Origin: Nepenthes gracilis
Lineage: Eukaryota > Streptophyta > Magnoliopsida > Caryophyllales > Nepenthaceae
Assembly (NCBI GenBank): GCA_033239525.1
Contig: BSYO01000030.1
Coordinates: forward strand, 5,121,119-5,185,118
Reading direction: 5' to 3'
DNA length: 64,000 nt
Shown: positions 49,002 through 60,883 of the stretch, in pieces
Numbering within the stretch: the stretch's first letter is position 1
Layout: every line of letters begins with the position of its first letter
Notes under the pieces: model-generated
The model's input: the letters and a program-made list of their open reading frames with translations, nothing else
What the model was told of the DNA's origin: nothing
Database searches by the model: none
Program-made: the position numbers and the translations under genes

Positions 49002-49184
49002 GATGTGAGATATCATTGGGTGAGAAATATTGTTGACTCAGAGTTATTAACGTTTGATCAGGTCAGGATTGAGAAGAATGGATTAAACATAATGACCAAA
49101 CTGTTACAGAGAGGAAAGCTTAAAACTTACCGAATCATTGTCGGGATGATGATGATTGCCCTCATATGATCATGAGGGAAAGTT

Positions 49185-49960
49185 TATTGGAACATGGGTT
49201 ACTCCTGTATGGATCTATATCTATTTGACATTTTGTTCGATGATTTGGACAAAGACATATGGTATTGTACTAATATGAAAAATTGCAGTGTTTGCCTGCG
49301 TGAAGTGCTTGCAACCAGCATATGAGCGCCGATTCTAGAGATAGAGTGCATGCGGCATGCTTGAGGGATGCCAAAAGCATTGAAAACAGTGGGTGATTGT
49401 CTTAGGCATGTCTAAGGTGCCAAAAACAATGGACAGGTTCTTAATGTGCGCTCAAGGTGTTGAACCTAGAGACACCTATGCCCGAAGCGTGCTCAATGGG
49501 TGCTTAAGCGCCGGTTTACTATATAAATATTCGCTAACATATTTTAGTGTTAACCATTTATAAATTTGAGTTCTAGAGCTTCAATTTTTTGGAGAAAAAG
49601 AAGAGAAAAAGGAGAAGAAGAAAATTCAAACATTCGAGTAAGTTTTAAATCATATTTCAATCTCCACTGAAATTGACTACTTGCTCTCAAAGTAAGGAAG
49701 AATGTTTTATCAGTCATATTTTTTTCTGTTCAATCTTATTTGTGATAAGGTGTGGTGTCCATATATTTGTGGTGCTTGTGTAATCGAACTTTACACAGTG
49801 GAGATATTTTGGATATATGGTCTAATGATTTTTTTTCTCTCATTTTAAAAAAAAGTTTCACATAAAAATTATATATCTCTTCATTATCAGTGATTGTTAT
49901 TTGTTTATTATGCATTATTAATTTTTTTTCAGAATTTAAATAAATAGTCTAGGTCCCTAC
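49185..49960 (+). mobile_element. Possible 3' LTR of the older Copia element
   Basis: Follows the RNase H end and a purine-rich GAGGGAAAG. Contains a TATA-like ACTATATAAATATT at 49515-49530 and a purine-rich leader (GGAGAAAAAGAAGAGAAAAAGG). These are expected of a Copia 3' LTR, but the termini are not clear. Confidence 0.4.
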
Positions 49961-49984
49961 AAATATAATTTCTTATGCCATTAG

Positions 49985-50136
49985 TCAAAATCAAGGACGA
50001 AATTGCCCATGTGGACGGCTAGTATTGAGGGTCCATCCAAGTGGACTTGTCCGCAAGTATTTCTTTCTCCTCATTCTTATTGTTGCTTTTGGAAATTGCT
50101 TGACAAACTTTGGATATGACCCTCAAATTAAACTTA
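49985..50136 (+). pseudogene. Broken copy of receptor-kinase exon 1
   Basis: 49985-50050 matches gene 2 promoter sequence (GTCCATCCAAGTGGAC versus GTCCACCTCAAAGTGGAC). Then 50055-50136 matches the signal-peptide exon: KYFFLLILIVAFGNCLTNFG. The stretch between, which in gene 2 carries the 5'UTR end and ATG, is deleted, and the exon end and donor are lost. Confidence 0.75.
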
Positions 50137-50359
50137 GAGAAATGTCCTAAAGTAAGATTATTTCTAAAAGTAAAATATTGAATTTTTGTTTACTTTATTT
50201 CTAAGAATCTTCATACTTTTTAAAGAAGAATAGACAACATGAAGCATATTAATGTTAATATTTTTCTCTAATATCTATGGTTTGAAAATAAAAAATTTAA
50301 AAATAATTAAATTTTCTAATAGTAAATAAAATCCATATATTTATTTAACATTGATGTAT

Positions 50360-50735
50360 GATACAATTCAGGTGCCAATCCCTTTAAAAGAGGGGTGGTT
50401 TCGACTTCTCTTAATAATAACCGTTTGATATTAATCGAATGGTTGTCTTATTTAAAAAAAAAAAAAAAAAAAAATTATTTAGTTTTTTTAAAAAATTATG
50501 ATCATTTAATATTGATCAAACGGTTTAGGTTAAGAGGGATTGGATCAATTTGGGTGCCAATCCCTCTTAAAAAGGGGTGGCTTGACTTCTTTTGATAATA
50601 ACCGCTCGGTATTAATCAAATGACTATCTTTTTTTTTTTTTTTAAAAAGTAATTTAGTTTTTTTTAATTTTTATCGTTTAATATTAATTGAATAGTTTAG
50701 GTTAAAAATGAATGGATCAATTCCTCTTGGGAAGA
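50360..50735. repeat. ~190-bp tandem duplication in the gene 2 upstream region
   Basis: Two imperfect copies, each with GTGCCAATCCCT, then GGGGTGG, AATAATAACCG, a long A or T run, TTTAATATTAAT and GGTTAGG/GGTTAAA. The older copy near 43330-43490 has only one unit. Confidence 0.75.
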
Positions 50736-50904
50736 GATACAGGAATTGATATAATTTTATGAATGATATAATTTTTTATATCATTGATCAAAAGCACAGA
50801 CCGCATTGCTGTTGTGGATAGCCTTAATTGTGGGTCCACCTCAAAGTGGACTGGTCAGAAAAGGCCAACTTTCATATTAAATTGCCCACTCTGTTCTTTG
50901 TGGG

Positions 50905-50910
50905 CTATAA
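50905..50910 (+). promoter_or_regulatory. Possible TATA box of gene 2
   Basis: CTATAA about 100 bp upstream of the ATG at 51008, followed by a CT-rich leader (TCCTCTCTCTTTCGC). Partly conserved in the copy at 43640, where it reads CTACGAGTCC, so the TATA is lost there. Confidence 0.35.
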
Positions 50911-51007
50911 GTCCTCTCTCTTTCGCTTGCTTTGATATCTCTGCATTCACTCTTTAAACTGAAATTTATTTTATCAATTCAAACGAAAAATTTGAAGATT
51001 ACGATCC

Positions 51008-51122
51008 ATGGAATCAATTGTTTTCCTCTCAAAGTATCTCTTTCTCCTCGTTCTTGTTGTTGCTTTTGGCAATTGCTTCACATATGTTGGATCTCATACT
51101 CAAATTATTCTGGACGATGATG
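51008..51122 (+). CDS. Gene 2 exon 1, signal peptide
   Basis: ATG then 38 codons: MESIVFLSKYLFLLVLVVAF followed by GNCFTYVGSHTQIILDDD, donor GTATGC after phase-1 G. A hydrophobic core of about 13 residues and a likely cleavage after the Cys region make it a good secretion signal. Start chosen because it is the first ATG after the CT-rich leader and matches the two broken copies upstream. The corresponding exon of gene 1 is outside the window. Confidence 0.8.
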
Positions 51123-54100
51123 GTATGCCCTCACTTCTGCTCACTTCTTTTTCTCTAGTATTTTATTTTCTCTAATAATTAATTAACTCTCTTCTTTAGT
51201 ACTCTATTTTCTCATATTATTTTATCTAAAAAAATTTTGAAATATATCACAACTTCTTGCTAATATTATTCAAAGGAAATTCATGTATTTTTCTGCAAAT
51301 CATATAATATAATTAATGACCTTCCTTTCCTTGTATGAAAGTCTGTGTTCTAATTAATTTGATCTAATCATTTTACATTTTCCATTGGGATGTAGCTCTA
51401 AATTTACATGTTTATAACTAATATTGTAGTAATTTGATTATATAAACCAATAATTGAAGATTCAGTATTCCTCTATTGAACAAGAATTGGCCAGGAACCC
51501 ATTTGCCTTTTTTAGAGTGTTATCGACAAATAATAATTATAATTTTATAACAAAAGTGAAAATTTTTTAAATATTAAAGTAGGATGACAGAGATTGGTCC
51601 TCAAACATGTTGGAATATGGAAGTCAAATCTCCTTTTTAAGGGAATAAGTAATTTAATTAATTGTGTTTTCTCAGATAAATTTGTATATGCCATACGATA
51701 AAACTGATTAAGAATATTATAATTACATTCTAAAAATTAATTAAATTTGATATATATTTAAACTAATTATTGTATTATTAAAAATTATAAAATGAATGAA
51801 TATTATGAGCTTAAATTGATAAAGTCTTCATCGCGTTATTTGAATATTACGAGCTTAAATTGTGAAAATAATTTCTTCTATAATATAAGTAAGGCGTGTA
51901 TAATGAATTTAAAATGATCTGATTATATATTAAGTTTTATATACAGTGAGAATTTTTATGAAGTGAATTATGATAAATAATATTATAAAATACTATAGTA
52001 ATTTTAACTGGGGAAAAAATAATAAAATAATTTTAGTTTTAAAAAAAACAGTAAGTTATTGTTTTGAAAACTTATGGAGAGAGGCCCTCGGAAGCAGCAA
52101 TAATAAATAATTAAGCGGTTATATTTTTCTCTAAGAAAAAAACTGAAAAGATTTAATTTTTATAAAACCTTGATATAAATATTTATTTATTTTTAATTTC
52201 TGTAGATAAATTTTATTTTAGTATCAACTTTGTGCTATAAAAATATTTAATAATTTTATATAAAATAAAATTGGTTTTGAAAGAAAAAAATTCTAGTAAA
52301 ATTTTAAAAAATAAAAATTAGGAATAAAATTTAAAAAAGTAAAATATTGATAATATTATATATATATATATATATACTTTTTTTTCTCCTCAACATGGCA
52401 CGTAGGAGTGGAAAAGGGAATCCTACCCATTTGATTTAAAAAGATCATAATGAAGTATTTATCGACCCAGAGAAGCAAACCGAGTCATGACTCGAGATGA
52501 GTACTTATTGACCCAAAACGGTTGGCACAGCGCAAACATAGTTTCAGAAATATTTGGGTAAATATGCTGAATTGGTCTCTTTATCGGAGGATGAAGTTAT
52601 TGTACTGAAAATTTGGCTTGGGTATGGCTATGCAGCTTCACTATTGATTAGTTGTTGTTATTTTTTGACTTTCTGATTGATTAGTTGTTCAACTATTCGG
52701 GTGATATATGTGCGTGTGTGATATGTACCTTGAATTTGAATAACAACTCGAAACTGTCAAGATGGATACTCGAATCTCCTTATTTGGATTTCGCATGTCA
52801 TAATGACAAACAAAAGATTAAAGGATACAAGATTCACTTTCGGTATATTATATGCTACTTAAGTTAGTAATCATTCCGAGAGAAATGGAAAAAATTAAGG
52901 AAATGAAGATGTGCGATGGTGAAAAAAGTGGCGGATTGGGCTTCGAGAAAAATTAAATTCAAAACATCATAGTTATATTGGCCTCTATAACTGACGTAAC
53001 TCGTTAGAAGTGCATTTAATATGACAATAGGTGGTCTGCATATTGCATCATTTTCGAATCATTTCAATATGTAGCATTTTGGCTTGAAACTAGGAGGAAA
53101 ATGTGTCATCATTTGGTCGATACTGGAAAAGCAATGCATTGTTCGGATCATCGTTATTTAAAACACATTGTTTCCAATTTTGGTTCCCCTTTTATATATT
53201 AGTGCCTTTTGTTCCTCTTTTTAAATCCTAATTGTGCCTTCTTCTCTTTAAATCTAAGGGCTTGCTCTTCGAGGGATTGTTTTATTGCTGTGTGTAAAGA
53301 TTATCTAAAGGACGGCCTCTAAATTCCTCTAACAAGAGAATTTGCTAAAATATTGGAGGCTCAACCCCATTTGATACATGGTAACATTTTGTGTCCTTTT
53401 TCTAGCATTAGAATCTTAGATTAGATATTTGTACGGTTAAAATTGTTTTTCGCTTTTGCTAAATAAGCGATTGAATTTCTTTATTTTCTAGAAAGGAGTT
53501 CAAATTAAGTGGTAGAAACCCTAACTGTAGTCCCCTATGTCACGTTCTCGATTTGGAACCAACTTTACTAATTCATAATTAACTTAAATTAGATTTTTAA
53601 TCCTTTATACTCAAAATTTAATTATTTATTCAACCAATAGAAAACAAAATCCAAAACAATTTGGGAATGTGAAATTAAAAAATTTAATACCAATAAAAGA
53701 CCCCAAATGAAACTATATCAAATCATGGAAGCTGCAACGCTGCTACTGAAAATAACTTCTAAATACTGACAAAATATGACCTAAAAATATATATAAGAAG
53801 GAGCATCCATATTAAAAATTAGAGTAATTGAGTATCATAATATAAAAGAATTATTGCAATGAACCAAAATCAATTCATAAATTAACATCATAGTACATAA
53901 TTGCCTAAAATTGTAGTACTTAACAGTTGGAGGAATATTAATAACTTAGAACTATTGCTCTTTCAATTAATAATACATAAAACTAAAATTCATAGTCCGT
54001 GGCCATCATCCTTTAACAAAGTCCTCGGGCGTTACTTGATGTCTCGAGTGACCAAAGACTTTGGACATTTTCCCATGTCCTTGGTCATCATTCACAGTCC

Positions 54101-56173
54101 TCAATCACGAGATAATGTCCTTGATTGCTACTGTGCTCAGTCCATAATCGGGCATTTTCATCCCAACTGGTAGGTTCTATGTGCCTTCAGTAGCTGGTCA
54201 ACAAACGTTGACCAGAATCCACAATCTGCCAGTCAACATGTTGATCAATCTTCTCCTTCCCAGCATTTTGCTCTTTGAAATATTCACTCTGGCCTTTTTG
54301 TCCCTGGAAAAATGGACTCCCGCATTTTCACTTTGAAAAAAAGCACTTTGGCTCTTGCGTCTCCAGAAAGCGCACTCCTGTGTTTTTCACTCTGAAAAGC
54401 TCTCCGGCATTTTTATCTCCGAAAAAATAGACTCTCGTATTTTCACTCCGAAAATGTACTCCAACATTTTTGTCTCTGAATTTCCTCTTCAGAGAAATCC
54501 ACTCCAAATTTCTCACTCCGGAGAACTCCTCTCCAGAGATTCCATTTCGGAGAAATCTACTCAGCCGGTCAACATTCACTTCGAAAATTTCCGTTCAACT
54601 TTTCAAAAATTTTCTGTCAACATTTCACTCTAGAGAATTATTCCACTCCGGAGAACTCCTCTTCGGATATTTTTCTCTCTGGATTTCCTCTCCGACATTT
54701 CCAAGCTGGAAATTTTTCACATGGGAGTGACCCTAACAAGAATAGCTCGTGCAAACTGTTGCAAGTTGGTCGAATCAGCCTTGTTTGGAAGCTCTACTCT
54801 TAAGACAATTATGCCTTATGAAAATCAAACAAAACAATGCTGTGAACTTACTGCAATAAAATTAGAACAAAACTGTGAAATGATTGAACACAAAGCTCTG
54901 TAACCCTTCTCAATATTAGCAACCCAAATATAACTCACAGCAACTGAATAAAATCAAGAACTGTGACTCCAAATCTTACAACAAATTGCTTTTCTTCCAA
55001 ATTGCTACATTAGTTACTGGCAAATAGCTGGCAAGGGAAAGAATTTGTACTTTATAAACTATACCTAAGACTACTGAAGAGCCGCGTACACTACCTATTC
55101 CCCTCAGCCACCTCTTTCCACCTTGCCTTGCCTTGCCTTCCTTTGAATATATAAAGAGAGTTGTGTTGTGTGGGTGTCAAGCTTCCTTAATCTCCCTCCA
55201 ATTATCGATTGTTCATTGCCTTCTTTTTGCACCCGGTTAGCTCCTCTTTCCTTCTCCATTCCATAGGCTGATTTTCTCTCTTAATACCTGCCACTTGGAT
55301 TTATTTTGTTTCCTTTTTTGGTCAACTACCTTGGCCTTCTTTGGTTGCTTTCTTTTAGTTTCTTTGATAGCTTTGATTTGTTTTCCTTCTCTTGTATCTG
55401 AGGACTGGCTGAGCTAGAAATCTGCTGGGCTACCACGGAGGTCCAATCATCTCCACTCTTTGGTCTCAAAATTCTTCCTTTGATGTTGATGCTCTGGTAA
55501 AATACAATCGACAGCATATTAATATTTAGATAAGCAAAGTAGGAAACTGGCATGGAATAGCAGTAACCAGATTGAAAATAAATATAATTTTTAGTGTTAA
55601 TTTGTTATTGTTGGAACATTTTCATGGAATTTAGGTTATAGTATGGATGAAAATATACATATCAGTTTGGATCATATTGATATTGGGTATATTAGATAGT
55701 ACATATTGGTATTAAATATATTAAAAGAAAAGCTTTTAAAAACTAAAGCTAACAAGGCCAGATTGACTGATATTTTCAATATTGGCCGATATATTACTAA
55801 TACGATAATGTATTACGTTGTTATCATAGTATCGAAAAATATCGGTATCAGAAAGACCAATAGTGATACTTGCTGATCAATATTGTTAATATCAGTTGTT
55901 ATTTGTATCTATAAATCACAACATTCCATTTTAATGGAATTTTTATTTTGGTTCTGGATGCCTTTAATATTGCTACGTTAAGAATTCTCTCCTGTAATGC
56001 AATTCTTGGTTATGCATCTTGTTGTATAAAATAGTCAGTTAATAAGAATGCAAGGTACATTCACCACTGGGAATAGAGTCCTTGATTGCTATTCATACAT
56101 ATTCGAATTGTCTTTAATTCTTCTGTTTCTCTTTCCTTCTTCAGTGTCTATGACTAATTGCTTATACCTATAG
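51123..56173. other. Gap between gene 2 exon 1 and its LRR exons
   Basis: About 5 kb with no LRR or N-terminal exon recognised. Contains a long AT-rich stretch (51130-52380), (TA)n at 52357-52374, unassigned moderately complex sequence (52400-53530), a degenerate tandem repeat (54290-54720), and from 54735 sequence matching introns of gene 1 (54735-54900 like 7205-7480; 55320-56173 like 10440-11287). The lost exons were probably removed by deletion or replaced by insertions. Confidence 0.6.
54290..54720. repeat. Degenerate CTCCGGAGAA-type tandem repeat
   Basis: About 15 irregular units of 25-35 bp around CACTCC(GG/GA)AGAA and TTTTCACTC, e.g. CACTCCGGAGAACTCCTC. Many units contain the palindrome TCCGGA. 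The open frames across it reflect the repeat only. Confidence 0.7.
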
Positions 56174-58404
56174 GAATCTTTCTTCAAACAATTTTACGGG
56201 AAGTATACCAGAGACATTTGACAATCTTAAAAACCTTACAGATTTGTAAGTTATTTGGTTGCATGTATATTTTTTCACTAAGTACTATGCCTGTATGTTG
56301 ATTAATATTAAATTTATTTGCCGATTATAGTAGGATAGTTGGAAGTAGATTAACAGGAAAGATACCTACTTTTATTGGAAATTGGATAAAAACTAAAATA
56401 TTGTAAGTAATGTACCTTATTTCTTATGCTAGTTGTTTCCTTTATAAATCTTGACCAACAATCGTAAGAAATTTCACTTATGCTATCTCAAATGAGTATA
56501 TATTCATTCCCTACAGGCATATGCAAGGCATAGGTATGGAAGGGCCTATTCCCTCTACCATATCTCAATTGAGGAACTTAATAAGATTGTGAGTACAAAC
56601 TTTTCCATCTACTAGTTCTGTTTGTTTAACTATTGATTTTTGTACCTGATTAAAAGATTGAAAGCTTAGAAAAATAAAAAGATATTCTAATTTCTTTAAT
56701 GTGCTAGGAAGATATCAGATCTCAACGAGGCAAATATGGCTTTTCCTAATCTGCAGGATCTAAAACAATTACAAATCTTGTGAGTTAATATACATATGAC
56801 ATCAAGAAGCAAAATTTTATTACATTAGTTTGAGTTGATTCGCTTGTCACATAAATTGTAATTTTTGTCCAAAGTACTTAAAAACTACTTGCTTACTGGT
56901 ACTATCCCAGAATACATAGGAGATATGGTAGAAATGATTACACTGTAAGCTTTGATTTTCTTCCCCTATTTTTCATTCAATTGCTATGCAAAAGAAATTA
57001 TTCATGATTTTCTTATATCATGTATTAATTCTAATTTTGATATGAAATACACTTAAAGAAAATAATTGGTACTTCGGATCAATACAAAAGTATCCATTGG
57101 ATTTAGGAGTTTTTTTCTACTTTAGATGATTTCAAATATATGATTTTCATAGATGTTTAAAGATATATTTTTAAGAAATATTTTTTTGATAGATTTTAAG
57201 TCCACTAATATTTAGGAAAATAATATATTTTCATTGTATCTTGTATCAACTCAAATTGTAATATGGAATACACGTAAAGAAAATAATTGGTGCTTCAGAC
57301 TAGTTAAAATGTATCCATCGATTTTAGGAGATTTTTTCTAATTTAGACAATTTTACATATTTAATTTTATTAGATTTTCAAAGATATATTTTTAAAGAAA
57401 GATTTTTGATAGATTTTAAGTCTACTAATGATTAGAAAAATAGTGTCTTAGCTAATCTTCTTATCGGGGCCAATGTATGATTTGCCTATCAATTGATATT
57501 TGGACTAGTGTAGTAGTGAATATATGATTGAAATTTTCAATACTTATATTTGGTATTGATTCGGAATGTCCTAGGTTCTTTATCAAAATTAGACTTTCTA
57601 GTATTTATAGTAAAGTCAAAGACACAAGCCAAAATAAAAAGTAGAGAGATATATTTTGTCCTATGAAAATTCCTTAGATTGAAGGATTCAACTCCAAATA
57701 ATTTTTGGTTGTAGGGATGCAAGCTTCAACAGATTAACTAGGGAGATTCCATATGCAATTGGAAATTTTCTATCTCTCGTCTATATGTAAGTTGGTTTCC
57801 AATATTATGCTTGGTAGTATTGTTTTTGTGTCCAGCTTTCCAACATGATGGATGGCTTTTTCAACTTTAAACAACAGCTAATTTTGGTTGTATAGGTTTC
57901 TTACAACCAACTCACTAAGTGGATCAGTACCAAGTTGGTTGTTGAACAACAAAGAAAATTTGTGAGCATCTTTTCTTTTTGAATCCCATGTACCTTTTTT
58001 CTAAATTTTATCATTTGGATAATACAAAATTGATTGATTGATTATGTTACACTCTTCCTACTTCTTCCTTGCTGGCAGTGACGTGTCTTATAACAACTTT
58101 ACTGAATCAATCACAGCTAGTTGCCAACAGTCAAACGTGCTAGATTTTCTCCTAAAATTATACCTCTAGTTATTCCATTTCCTCTAGGATGTTTTCGGTT
58201 GATCATGTTTTCGTATGTAATTGATAGGAACTTGGTTTCGAGTTTTCCATTAACGACAAGCAAAGCGTAAGTTCCTTGCACAACTCTTCCTCTTTAATAC
58301 TATGCTTAATGAGGTAGAAATCTTTTTTGATCAAGATGAAACTCTACTATGCAGAAATTCCTAGTGCTTGATGAAGGACCTCCCTTGCCCCACAAAGGCA
58401 GAAT
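56174..58404 (+). pseudogene. Gene 2, LRR block and linker
   Basis: LRRs in gene 1 order: NLSSNNFTGSIPETFDNL, RIVGSRLTGKIPTFIGNW, HMQGIGMEGPIPSTISQL, KISDLNEANMAFPNL, (V)[51 protein letters not shown] and DVSYNNFTESITASC. The acceptor of the fifth exon has changed from TAG to CAA; the nearest AG, two bases on, gives an immediate stop. The donor after 58138 is GCTAGA, not a good GC-type site. The linker exon has TAG at 58362 where gene 1 has TGG. Confidence 0.85.
57008..57450 (+). repeat. Tandem intronic duplication shared with gene 1
   Basis: Two imperfect ~220-bp copies, equivalent to 12120-12600 in gene 1. Each has ...ATACACnTAAAGAAAATAATTGG and TAGATTTTAAGTC.ACTAAT. Lacks the 36-bp doubling. 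Confidence 0.7.
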
Positions 58405-58487
58405 GTAAGTACAAAGTTCTTACTGCCATCATTTCTAATACATATGCATGAAAATATCTTGGTCACTCTCTTTCTGTCAATCCGCAG

Positions 58488-59726
58488 ACCATTCTTTGTT
58501 TATTAATTGTGGTAGAAAAGGGATGAGCTACGATGGGAATGAGTATGAAGAAGATTTGAGCCCCTTCATGCCATCATACTTTGCTTCTTATGACTCAACT
58601 AAATGGGCTGACAGTAACACAGGAACTTTTAAGCACACTGACAAGGCTAATTTTATAGCATCAAACAAATTCAATCTAAATATTATTGGCCCTGAATACT
58701 ATAAAACAACTTGCTTTGCGCATTTATTACTCAGGTATTATGGCCTTTGCTTACAAAAAGGAAGCTACAGGGTAAAGTTGCACTTTGTAAAAATAATGTA
58801 TTCTAATGACCAGGGTAGTATTGGAAGGCATATCTTTAACATATCTATCCAGGTTAAAGACAAAATCTCTTTCGTATTAGATTTTTCTATGTGTTATCAA
58901 TTGTTTAACAATCTTACATGAATACTTTCCATGATTATTAGGAAAAGGGGGTAATCTCTACGTTGAAAAAAACCGTAAGAAAGAATACAAGTTCAAGAAT
59001 TGCTAATTACTAAGAAATACGGAATTTCTCTTAAGACTAAGGAATCCATATTGGACATATATTGGATATCAACACTCCCCTGACATATTTGGACACATTT
59101 TTGACATTTTTGTTCAAAAATTTTACTTATATTCTATATATTTTGAAAATTATAAAGTTTAAAATAATAAACTTTAAATATAAATATTGCATAATATATA
59201 AAAATTTTACCATATTAAGTTTTGTATCTATTTATTAAATTATATCATTATTATTATTTTATTTTAATAACTTGTTAAAAATGTTATAACATAATACATT
59301 TATATTGGTTCTATTACTGACTTTCCTATGAAACTATTTTGGGTGAAGAAATAAAAAATAGACATATTTTTTTACTGGTTTAGTATAAAATGGTATTATT
59401 CATCAATTATAAAAATAGTAAATTATGATTTTACTTAACGTGTCATGTTCTCAGTTTAATAAAAACAGCATGTTGGCATATCCATATCCATACTTCTTAG
59501 GCTAATCAAACTTTCTAGCAGGAAAATTTAGTGCTGAATGATTTTAATATCATAGAAGGAGCTAGTGCTGTTGGCAAGGGAATCACTAAGGATTTTACAG
59601 ATATTCTTGATAATAGCGGCACATTGGAGATCTCATTATATTGGGCAAGAAAAGGGACTACTGCCATTCCTAACACATAGAACGGTGTATATGGACCTTT
59701 GATATCTGCTATCACAATAACCCCTA
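58488..59726 (+). pseudogene. Gene 2, malectin-like domain with stop
   Basis: First exon (58488-58852) is open and encodes HSLFINCGRKGMSYDGNEY ... YYGLCLQKGSYRVKLHFVKI. The second (59522-59726) encodes LNDFNIIEGASAVGKGITKD and [16 protein letters not shown], then N-T-stop. The TAG at 59678 sits in a 6-nt insertion relative to gene 1, after which the frame continues [13 protein letters not shown]. Confidence 0.87.
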
Positions 59727-60032
59727 GTAAGTCCTTTTTATTTGAATATATAAAAAAAATATCAAATGATATATATTTATATTGGACTCATTAATACTGA
59801 TATTTTTTAATACCGTAAAGATATAGCAATATATTTTTATATTGACAGTACATTGCAATATATCTGTCAATTTAGCTCTATTAGTTTATAATATTCTAAT
59901 TTTTTTGTTATATCTGATACGGATAAATATTGTCTGATATATTTTATATATTTGTACCGATACCAATATACTCATCCATTAAAGATCCCAAAATTAAAAT
60001 TCTTGTTTAACTTGCTTCCATTCCTATTGTAG

Positions 60033-60167
60033 ATTTCAACACTCATGTAGGATTTTCTATTGGTGCTATTGTTGGAATTGTAATAGCATCTATTGTGCTT
60101 CTAACATACCTTTTGTTATTTCTCTGGATGAAAGGCTACCTGGGAAGAAAAAGTAATGGAGATGAAG
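60033..60167 (+). pseudogene. Gene 2, transmembrane exon with GC donor
   Basis: Same 135-nt length as in gene 1. Encodes FSIGAIVGIVIASIVLLTYL, then [18 protein letters not shown]. Ends GAAG before GCAAGT: the GC-AG intron is conserved between the paralogues. The exon itself is intact. Confidence 0.87.
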
Positions 60168-60883
60168 GCAAGTTGATGTTCTATGTTTTTTTTATTCATT
60201 CGCTGCAAAATGTTAGCATTCAACATATTTTTACTTTGACATCGATATTGTCTAATATATATCAGCTCTCTATTAGAAATATATTAGCAAAATAGAGAAA
60301 TATTGATCTTATGAGTAACAACTGAATTAAGGTAGGACTTGTAGTATTCATGAATCAATAAATTTATACAGTTCACTCTCAATATAAAAGTTATATCAAT
60401 GTGTACAAGTTAAAATGGATTTACTATAATTAAAAGAGTACAAATGATGAAAATATCCTGACCACACTCTTCTCAACAAGAACTCTTCTCAACAAGTCCA
60501 AACATACAAATTTGAAAACACTCAAAAACAGTGGCGATACCCAAACTGTTCTAGCATATTTGCTTGTCACACACGCTTGATGTGTTTGATCATGTGCTTA
60601 CTCTTTTGTGCACTTCTCTATATAGATACAAACCCTGTCTACATAGTCAATACAAATGTGTGACTTGAGGAGTATTAAATGGAACGCAAAAGGTGTAGTC
60701 TTTCGTCATATATCCATCATCAATGCTCCCCAATTTCCGTGGCACTATTGTTGTATTACATTTTTACAAAGATCATCAATGCATAATATTTTTCTAGAAT
60801 CAAATCTGAAATGGACTTTCATTTGTTTGCTTATTAAATTCATCTTGATAAACAACCTTTGCTATTATGTCTTTGAATTTCAG

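Larger units (their letters stand above)
44382..49169 (+). pseudogene. Copia (Tork/Tnt1-like) RNase H remnant, split by a nested element
   Basis: 44382-44611 plus 49002-49169, joined across a later insertion, read as the RNase H C-terminal part of Copia pol. Motifs: TGGVVSWQ, REILWMKRFIQKLGLK, LLCDN, then the KHI|DVRYHWVR motif. The insertion falls exactly within the HI codons (CAC ATT). Damage includes TAG at 44435, two stops just after the GLK motif, and a frame change near 44420. It ends at TGA 49167-49169 after MTKLL and GMMM. The rest of pol is absent upstream. Function is dead. Confidence 0.82.

Noticed and set aside
48789..49169. 126-codon frame spanning an LTR end
   Set aside because: Only the last ~55 codons are real Copia RNase H sequence; the first part is 3' LTR.
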